From contig NC_082419.1 of NCBI RefSeq assembly GCF_004011695.2, forward strand, positions 434,001 to 498,000: a stretch of DNA of 64,000 bases. The letters run 5' to 3'. The stretch comes from Ascochyta rabiei. Its lineage: Eukaryota; Ascomycota; Dothideomycetes; Pleosporales; Didymellaceae. Shown piece after piece: positions 56,849 to 64,000 of this stretch. Within the stretch, counting starts at the first letter, position 1. Every line of letters starts with the position of its first letter. The notes under the pieces are model-generated. The model was not told the DNA's origin, did not search any database, and saw nothing but the letters and a program-made list of their open reading frames with translations. Made by a program: the position numbers and the translations under genes.

Positions 56849-59490
56849 GATCGGTTGCTCAGGCAAGACATGGATTGTACTTTCCAACGAAAGACGAAGG
56901 CAACAAAGCAAAATAATACATGGATTGCTTGGCCACACTCCAGAAGATTCGGCGAGAGAGGTCCTCCGCTAAATAAGCTTCCGGCTTGATATACCACGTG
57001 GGCCTTGCAGCTGAAGGCAATTGACTTCAGCCCTACGATCAGACGGTAGATACAGGCAAACAAATACAAGTAACATAATCTTTCACTCTCAGTTCAGAAA
57101 AATGAGAAGTCCATAGCTTTTCCCAAGATTTCCGAAGCAATCTGGCACTGTCTTTACCGTCAACGACAACAACCACTAATCCATCAACTGGACTACCGTG
57201 CCATGCGTTCAGACACAAACCGGATCCATTGTGCGCAGATTTTGTGACAATGGTTGATCTACGTATAGCTGGCAACCCAGGCTTCCCAAGTGGTCGGATT
57301 GATCATGAACGCCTGACGCCCTTCCACTCTCCAGTGCCCATGACATCCTTGAGCAATGCCGGCGGGCGAGGCCGAACGATCACATACCCATACGCAGCAT
57401 GTCAGCAACCCTGCCTACTGACTCAACATGGCCTGACCAGTTATCAAGAGAACGCGTGAGTAGGAACGACCAAACAAAGGAAGCACGGCGGCCAATGAGT
57501 GTGCGGTAGATCGACGTCCCAGATCGGGACGCTTGCGCGGAATAGACGAGAGAGACACGATCTAAAGACCGTAGCGCCATCTCGCTGTAAGCGAATCAGA
57601 AGATATTATGAATACTCGCATACAATGAAGATGTGCAGGTGCATCAAAGGCCTCCCGCGCTATCATTCGACCGAGACTTGTGAGGACGGTTTATGCAGCA
57701 ATTGTCCATATGCACTTCATCAGGACCTCTACTACAGGGAATGCCAACATGCAATTCACAGCTTCTGCGTCATCTCTACGCAACGCAACGCAGCCAGCCC
57801 TCAAAATAGCCATCCAATAGCTCCCGCAGCCTCATGACGCACAGCGCCTACCAAGTTACCAACTCGCTTTCAGCAGCATATGACTCGCACCCTTCGCCTC
57901 GTCTCGACACGCTCACCTCTCGACTCAGAGGCCTCGCTCGCCTCCATAGTTCCGACCACTCATCACAGTGGGGGCGGCAGCCATCCGATCGCCCAACACC
58001 GCCGGCCTTTGACTAGTTCTTCACGATTGGGGGGGGGGGCTAGTTGGCAAGAGCCGAGCGAGAAGATCGTCCAGCGCCCCGAAACCTTCTCGCTGATTCA
58101 TGTCCCTCTCTTTCAGCAGCGCGTGGACCTAACCAGCACCGCTGCGTTCAGAACGGAGAATTCGTGCTGTCCCGCACCCTCGGGACGTTGGGAGCTCGAC
58201 GGTGTCTACGCCACCAAGAGTTCGGCGTTTGTTAGGGCTTGCTTTGCGGATTGAGCCGCGACACGAGGCCCCTCCCCCCCTCCGACTCGAGAGAGCGCTT
58301 TGGTACCTTTGCACGCCATCCTTCGTAGCTGCCGATGCAGGTCCCCAATCGGCATTGGTGATTCGTATTTTGTCTTTCTTTGTTTCCGAATATAGACAGC
58401 GACTACACGGCAGCTATCTGTCAATCTTACGGCACTTGATGGCGGGTGCACAATGTTTGTACACCGATTATGTTAAACAGCTGGAATGAAATCGTCATGG
58501 TGCGAAGTGCTTTTGGCGACGCCACGCAGGCGACAACGCGCTACCTACCGATACAGGCAAGCAGGCGAAATTCCAGGTCGGGCTCGGTTCATAAATATGG
58601 AGATTGACGGCACACGAGTAAAAGAGCGGCTGTTTCGACTAATGCATGGTCTGAGCGCATAACGTTTCAAGGATGCCTGTAGCGATCCCAATGCGGGTCG
58701 TGAGTGTTGCTAGTGGAGATGTTCATCAGTAGGAAGGGGGTTTGAAAAGTGTTGCACAACAATGGTGATCTGGCGATCGAAGGGTTGTTTGTCTGGAATT
58801 GAACGTCTTTATTCTTGTCATGTGAGGTGGCGTCGCGGCACGTCGTCTCTGTGCGACAGATCTGCGTGCCCTGCGTTCTTGATGGCTGCAGTCCCTGCGC
58901 TGCCCAGCCACCGTGCTCCCAAACAGCCGGTGCGTCATCGCGCACCCGATCCTCGCATCCAATCACTACAATTGCAACCACCCTTGTGACTCAAAATCCC
59001 ATTGAGCAAATCAAAAGCAAACAAAATGGAAATGTCCGAAACGCCCCCTAGGGTATAAGGGCGGCGGTATACCGACCCAGGGTGAAGAAAAAGGTAATGA
59101 TGAATGATCATGAGACATGGTATGTTTCAAGATACCCAAAAGACTGAAGTCCAAACAACATCGGAGCGTGAATGACGTGCCAGAATCCCTAGCATCTTCT
59201 CGTCGAAGATTGAGCATTTAGAAGTTAAATGACAAACGAAAGCGTCGTATGTGGGAGGTGGGTGATGGATAAAATTTTGTCCTTGCAGGGTCCATTAGAT
59301 TGCCGGCGTTTTTCGAACGTCTGATAAAAGTGAAGTGCGCGTGGGCCAGAACATGGCGGAAGTCGAGAAGAAGGGGTAATGGTGAGCAAACAAAGCGAAA
59401 AACGGTTGTTCTCGAGGTAGTCTCTATTCCAGGATGCGCCAGAATCGAGCCCAATGCAGATGAGGTATTGAAGTAGGCCTAGGCCGGGTA
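56849..59490. other. long gene-free stretch
   Basis: About 2.6 kb with only short open frames, none with a recognisable domain or splice model. A run of ten G occurs at about 58029-58038. Possibly holds untranslated or noncoding transcripts; nothing can be supported. Confidence 0.4.
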
Positions 59491-60846
59491 TTACGAATGG
59501 AACAGATCCCAGGCTCTTGCACACAGACCAATGAACTCTTCCTTCTTCTTCTGCTGTGTCTCTGGAGAATCGCGGCCCTCTCCGAATGGTCCAATGCGGG
59601 GAGCTTGACGGCCGAGAGGAGGAGTACCGGCATCTCGCTCGTACTCATCACGGCCACGCCTCCTTGAGCTACCGCTGCGGTGGAGGTCAGCGTGCGGGGG
59701 GTATGCCGACTGGCCGTTCTTGGGCATGGGTGATGGCGGTGTAGGGGGCTGGTGGCCGCCGTAGTGAACAAGACGAGGCAGGAGATCCTCACGACCGCCA
59801 GACAGTGATTGCACTGCCTCCTCAGCTGACTTGTACTCACGAGGTCTCGACGTCAGTGGGGGTGGTACTGAGTGAGGGGCAGCGAACCCTGGCGACGGCA
59901 GAGGTGGCTGCTGGTTTGAGTGTGATGAGTGGCCAGGGCTGAAATGATTTCTCGCAGTGTGAAGAGGCTCTGGGAAGACGTCCGAGATTGGCGGCAAGCG
60001 GTTGTTGGTCTGTTGTGCTGGCACGTGGTGGATGTGAGAGGTTTGGGACAGTCCTGATGGGCCGTTGACAAGCTGCGCATTGCTGCGGAGACCAGTGAAG
60101 GTCTGGTTGATGGGTGCCGACTGGATGATCCTGTCGTTGGCGAACGTCTGGTGTGCAGGAGGTGCAATGGACAGGCCTGGAGGGGGTCCCTTCCTGCGAG
60201 ATGTGTGAGGAGTCTTGATGGGCCTTCCAAATGCGCCGACCTCGGTGTTTCGTGGGGGCTCCTCGTCGACTGAGGCGCCCTTGGCGCCGTTCTTCTGGCG
60301 TGCCTCGATAATCTGCCTCTGCCTCTCCCTGACGTCCAGACTGCGCTGGAGTTGCGAGCGCATGGTAGGGTCCTGGGTGTGGAAGCCAGGGGACAGACAT
60401 GCGAGACCCATGTCCATGACGTTGGCACTGCCTGGGCCAGAAGGCCTGGCGGTGAGGGCGCCGGAGGAGTGGACAATGTTGTGGTTAGACAGGTCCAGGC
60501 GTCGAGGGCGATGGCGTGTGGTGGTGGTGGTGGGCATATCTGGCGAGGCAGGCTCCTTCTTGACGACTATTCTGGGAGCTGGGGGGCCGCGTGATCTGCT
60601 CGAGGAAGGACGGTTAGACACTGCTTTGTGTGCATGGGCATGGGCATGTGCGAGTGCATGTGCGAGTACATCCTGGCGCGGGGGCGACAGCGAGGTCGAG
60701 GTGGGAGAGGAGGAAGAAGTTTGACGGCGATGCGTCGAAGGAGAACGAGAGGAAAGACTGAACGACGTACGAAAGAGGTGAGCGCTTTCCCTCCGCTCTC
60801 TGCTGCTGCATGGCTGCATCACTACTGGAGGAGGTAGGTGAAGCAT
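59491..60846 (-). CDS. conserved-looking low-complexity fungal protein
   Basis: 451-residue frame from ATG 60846. Mostly disordered, rich in Pro, Ser, His and Arg. A His-Ala run (LAHALAHAHAHAHK) comes from a TGCATG-type repeat. Conserved-looking stretches near the end are PREYKSAEEAVQSLSGGRED, LLPRLVHYGGHQPPTPPSPM, RDEYERDAGTPPLG and, at the very end, FIGLCARAWDLFHS. I recall similar C-termini in uncharacterised dothideomycete and eurotiomycete proteins. No catalytic domain. An upstream exon in another frame (61036 leftward, MSEPLYDAAMTTVVANSPIP) may belong to the same gene, but no donor/acceptor pair I tried keeps the frame, so I start at 60846. Confidence 0.65.
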   Translation of the reverse strand: MLHLPPPVVMQPCSSRERRESAHLFRTSFSLSSRSPSTHRRQTSSSSPTSTSLSPPRQDVLAHALAHAHAHAHKAVSNRPSSSRSRGPPAPRIVVKKEPASPDMPTTTTTRHRPRRLDLSNHNIVHSSGALTARPSGPGSANVMDMGLACLSPGFHTQDPTMRSQLQRSLDVRERQRQIIEARQKNGAKGASVDEEPPRNTEVGAFGRPIKTPHTSRRKGPPPGLSIAPPAHQTFANDRIIQSAPINQTFTGLRSNAQLVNGPSGLSQTSHIHHVPAQQTNNRLPPISDVFPEPLHTARNHFSPGHSSHSNQQPPLPSPGFAAPHSVPPPLTSRPREYKSAEEAVQSLSGGREDLLPRLVHYGGHQPPTPPSPMPKNGQSAYPPHADLHRSGSSRRRGRDEYERDAGTPPLGRQAPRIGPFGEGRDSPETQQKKKEEFIGLCARAWDLFHS

Positions 60847-61400
60847 TGTGATCAGGCAGTTTGGAGTGCTTGGAGGTGGGCGTCACGATGTGAGGTGACA
60901 AAGTGGAGGGCGCAATGGCAGCATATGTTCTGCTCAAGGCGGACCCGTCAGCAGCAGCTGGTGCCACATGCTGCACAGGGATCGGGGAATTGGCGACGAC
61001 GGTGGTCATGGCTGCGTCGTATAGTGGCTCGGACAAGGTGGACGGGGAGGGGCAGGTAGATTGTAGGAGTGTCGCAGGATGCTTTAGATCCAGTCCGCTA
61101 CACTGCGCGTCGAGGGAGGGCCACGGCGGGGGATATTACAGGCTGGGGCAGCTGGAGCAACTGGGGCAGCTTGGGGAGGCAAAGAGCGAGCGGCCAGTCG
61201 AGGGTCGCAGCGTGAGTGGCAGAGAGGGTTTGATGCGCGCGAATGCGTAGGGAGGAGCGACAGGCCGCGGTGAGGGGATACAAAGGTAAAAACGGAGGCA
61301 CGGACACCAGCGCCGCAGCGCTGCTAAAGAGGCAGCGAGGCACGAAGGATGGACGCGGCATGGGGGCCGCGGTGCAGCAGCTCCAGACAGGCCAGGGTTT

Positions 61401-61460
61401 CGCTGGCCGGCACTGGTTGGCACAGGTTGGCACTGGTTGGCACTGGGAGGCACTGGTTGG
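61401..61460. repeat. 10-bp tandem repeat, six units
   Basis: Six adjacent units of the form CACTGGTTGG with single substitutions. Open frames across it on the minus strand (Cys/Gln/Pro/Thr repeats) are repeat artefacts. Confidence 0.85.
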
Positions 61461-61603
61461 CGCTGTGCATGCTCGACGGTGCTGGTTCCGCTGGGCAGGC
61501 TGGCTGGTGGGCGAACAGAGTGTCGCTCCCGTTACAGCAGACGGGCGCCACACGAACCATTGTTTCGAATCCACGGCTCAACTCCTCCGTGCTGCGCTGC
61601 ACT

Positions 61604-61645
61604 GCTCTGCGCCGCTCTGCGCCGCTCTCCGCCGCTCTCCGCCTG
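61604..61645. repeat. 10-bp CG-rich tandem repeat
   Basis: About four units alternating CTCTGCGCCG and CTCTCCGCCG. Confidence 0.7.
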
Positions 61646-62426
61646 TCCTTTCGGCTCCTTCAACCCCCGGCCCGTCAGAGCGTCAGACGCTACAGTGCTA
61701 CACACCGCGCGCCGCTGCTGCTCGCCCTCCAGCTCCAGCTGCGCGTGTAACGCTGCCATGACTGGCCGCCCGGGTGCATGCAGCACGTTGCACATCCAAT
61801 TGCCATTCCTTAGCGCGCCCAACCACCGCCCAATCACCGCCCGCTCCGCCCGCTTATGCTCACTCCTCCGCTAGCCCGAGGTCCCTTGTTTCACACCCAC
61901 GTCTGGTCCCGCTCAGAGCGGCGTCGTCGACAGACAGCCAATCATCGCCTGGCCCGCTGCCCTTGATCCTGCTCGTTTCAACGCGCTGCTAGACGCGGAC
62001 TCGCTCGCTGCCACCTGATGAGAAGAATGAAGACTGCGTTCCACTCCCAAACCGCCGCCCGCGCCGCAGCACAGCACCAGCGAGAGGCCAACCTCGTCTT
62101 CTGCCAGCATGCACCCAGCACAGCCCCAGCATGGCCCCAGCATCTCCCCTCGTCAATCACCTGCCAGCCCAACGCTCGTTCAGCATCATGTCACTGCTTC
62201 CACGTGGTTGACGGCATGAACCTGGCTGTGGGTAATAACGGGTCCACGTAGCGTATATCATCTCCAACATCAGCTCCCTTGGATACACGCAATCTGGCTC
62301 CTTCGAGCATCTCTCCGTCCGCCACTTCCATTCAAAATACATGTGCATGTCGGAAAGCAGATGAATACCTGCCGTCCTGTCCATCTCACGCCTGCTTCGT
62401 TTACAATTCAATCATCCTGCCTTTAG

Positions 62427-62559
62427 CACGAGCTTTACCAAACGTTTCTTGTCTGGCCACGAGCTAAACTTTTAATCTAATCTTGGCACGAGCTAAACTT
62501 TCGATCGAATCTTGGCACGAGCTTTACCAAATGTTTCTTGTCTGGCCACGAGCTAAACT
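62427..62559. repeat. 45-bp direct repeat, 88 bp apart
   Basis: Bases 62427-62471 and 62515-62559 match except for one C/T difference. Between them lies a partial third copy (GGCACGAGCTAAACTTTCGAT, starting near 62485), suggesting stepwise local duplication. Confidence 0.85.
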
Positions 62560-64000
62560 CCCAATCTCATCAGAGGTCACGGTCCTTGTCCCTTGCCCAC
62601 AGCTCCAAACGGCCGTCTGTCACTTCTGTCAGATCCACAAGCACGGCCGCATGACGGCTATCTCCTCCCCCATTTCAAGATCACGGCCCACTCCAGATTT
62701 ACCCTCCTTCGTATTGCAATCAAATGTCCTTGAATCATGCCAGCAACCGTGTGTGCCGAGTGCACCTGTTTTGCTCCGCTCCGCCCATTTCCCGCCTCGC
62801 CTAGTGCAATTTGCTCATCTCCGCTCACCTACTCAGTCCGTAAATCGACCACATTTCACATGCTCTACAAGAATCGACAGGAAAATATCTCAATCAGCCA
62901 CACTCTCACATGGCAGAGAAATTGGATATGACAGCTCTGGACTTTACGTGCAATAGGCAGTCCAGAAGTTGTCAGCGTAGACAGAGACTCTGCTTGAGCT
63001 ACGCGTGATTATGTGTACTCGTCTACAGCTTTGTCGTCTTATGAGGGATCTGCAGTCTTGCGCCAGAGACTTCACAAACCTTTTTCTGCTCTGCATAAGC
63101 CTGGCGTGTGCGAAGCTGCTCAGACCTTCAGGGGCATTCATTTTTACCCGGATACTCGACCTTGATCATCACGCCTTGACACTTCCTGCAGCGGCGATCA
63201 GGTACGGTTCAGCAAGCAATTTACCTGTTCCAGAAGCGGTAGTCGCTTCGATATCGATGCGTGTGGGTCTCGAAGGTGACTTGCATGCAACCGAGCAATC
63301 GGGACAGGCCCTGTCAGAGCTTACACCGAACAGGAAGCTGGTATACAAGCTGTCTATCTCGAGATCAGTCATATGCCTGATACTGGCATGCAAGCTTGAG
63401 TGCAAGGCGTCCGTGAGAGTATCATGTCATATTCAACCGCCTGCTGAAATCAAGGCTAGGGTTTGAGCCTCAGCCCGCCTTCCTTAAGCCAACGCTGCGC
63501 CACTAATCTGCAGGTAGATCATCTGCATGGCTGCATGGCACCACTAGCGGCCTCGCCCATCCCAGATGTTATCAAACGCTTTTCCAACCTCCAGCGAAGA
63601 TCCAATCTTACAGATCACGAACCATAGGTCCATGTCAAGAGTCAGGACTCATTGCGACCTCACACCACCCCAACCCGTCATCTCAACCTTCTCAGATCCT
63701 CACACATCCCGGTCTCACAACCGTCCTGTGCCACCACACATGCGTAACCTTCCCCATCGATCTGCAACCTGTCGTCCCACCGTCCTAATCCTCGCTATGC
63801 CATCCACTTTGAGCCGCACATGCCCGTTACAGTCACCCCATCGGTATGCGCTGCACGTCACACCAATATTCTCACTTTCCCCGCATGTCGCACCGCAAGG
63901 TTAAGATACTGCAAAAGGCTCTAAAGAGATGTGTTTGAGACACAGGACGTGAACACCCGAGGAGAGTAATGGTGAGCTCAGGTAAGGACTCGACACTACG

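Larger units (their letters stand above)
60847..64000. other. gene-poor right end with short tandem repeats
   Basis: No further gene is supported. The region is CG-rich near 61-62 kb, with several short repeats listed separately. From 62.9 to 64 kb no domain-bearing frame is seen. Confidence 0.4.

Noticed and set aside
58029..58038. Run of ten G as a possible structural element
   Set aside because: Single homopolymer with no flanking G-tracts; may be assembly-sensitive, not a G-quadruplex array.
60614..61036. Upstream exon for the gene at 59491..60846
   Set aside because: Coding-like composition, but no donor/acceptor pair I tried keeps the frame.
61098..61574. Cys/Pro/Gln-rich frame on the minus strand
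   Set aside because: Generated by 10-bp tandem repeats.

Overview
The window looks like nuclear DNA from a filamentous ascomycete, most likely a dothideomycete (Pleosporales-like). The evidence is many short GT-AG introns (about 40-57 nt) with CTAAC/CTGAC-like branch sites, a Zn2Cys6 regulator, a fungal 7-TM rhodopsin-like protein, a DUF3176 membrane protein, a GPI-type aspartic protease, and relics of NACHT-WD40/ankyrin genes in AT-rich DNA. Family names come from motif recognition, without database searches. The class-level assignment is inference.

Layout. 0-13.5 kb is mostly core or secreted functions: an M28 leucine aminopeptidase (-), an unknown two-exon gene (+), a Zn2Cys6 transcription factor (+), an unknown conserved-looking gene (-), protein phosphatase 5 (-), and a head-to-head SPT4 whose open frame carries a ~200-residue disordered N-terminal extension. 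13.5-24.3 kb is an accessory island: AT-rich stretches, a 5S rRNA-like relic, ankyrin and NACHT-WD40 relics with in-frame stops, a broken dynamin-like GTPase joined to unrelated sequence, an intact DUF3176 membrane protein gene, and two adjacent genes, one with ankyrin repeats. 24.3-34.4 kb returns to housekeeping: a ubiquitin C-terminal hydrolase (-), a tiny zinc-ribbon-like frame, a 5'-truncated topoisomerase III with both introns kept, TRAPPII subunit Trs130/TRAPPC10 (+, five exons, 1538 aa), a small membrane protein and replication factor C subunit 4 (-). 34.4-45.5 kb holds minisatellites, the aspartic protease, a coiled-coil nuclear-type protein, a long-chain acyl-CoA synthetase ending in a peroxisomal AKL tripeptide, and the rhodopsin-like membrane protein. 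46-54 kb holds a U-box-like protein, a 1443-residue single-exon protein with a C-terminal PARP-like ADP-ribosyltransferase domain, an intron-containing tRNA-Thr(AGT) and ER membrane complex subunit EMC7 (-). 55.2-56.8 kb is an F-box/LRR-like pseudogene broken by three stops, each one C-to-T change from a glutamine codon. 57-64 kb is gene-poor apart from one low-complexity conserved-looking gene (-), and has several short tandem repeats.

There is no operon logic. The notable shared architectures are the ~290 bp bidirectional promoter of PP5/SPT4 and the convergent pairs. All exon models are my own joins. In each joined model the summed exon length is divisible by three and the product stays open across the junctions, except where an entry says otherwise. 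The most novel-looking items are the giant PARP-like protein, the SPT4 extension, the truncated topoisomerase III copy and the RIP-like decay pattern.
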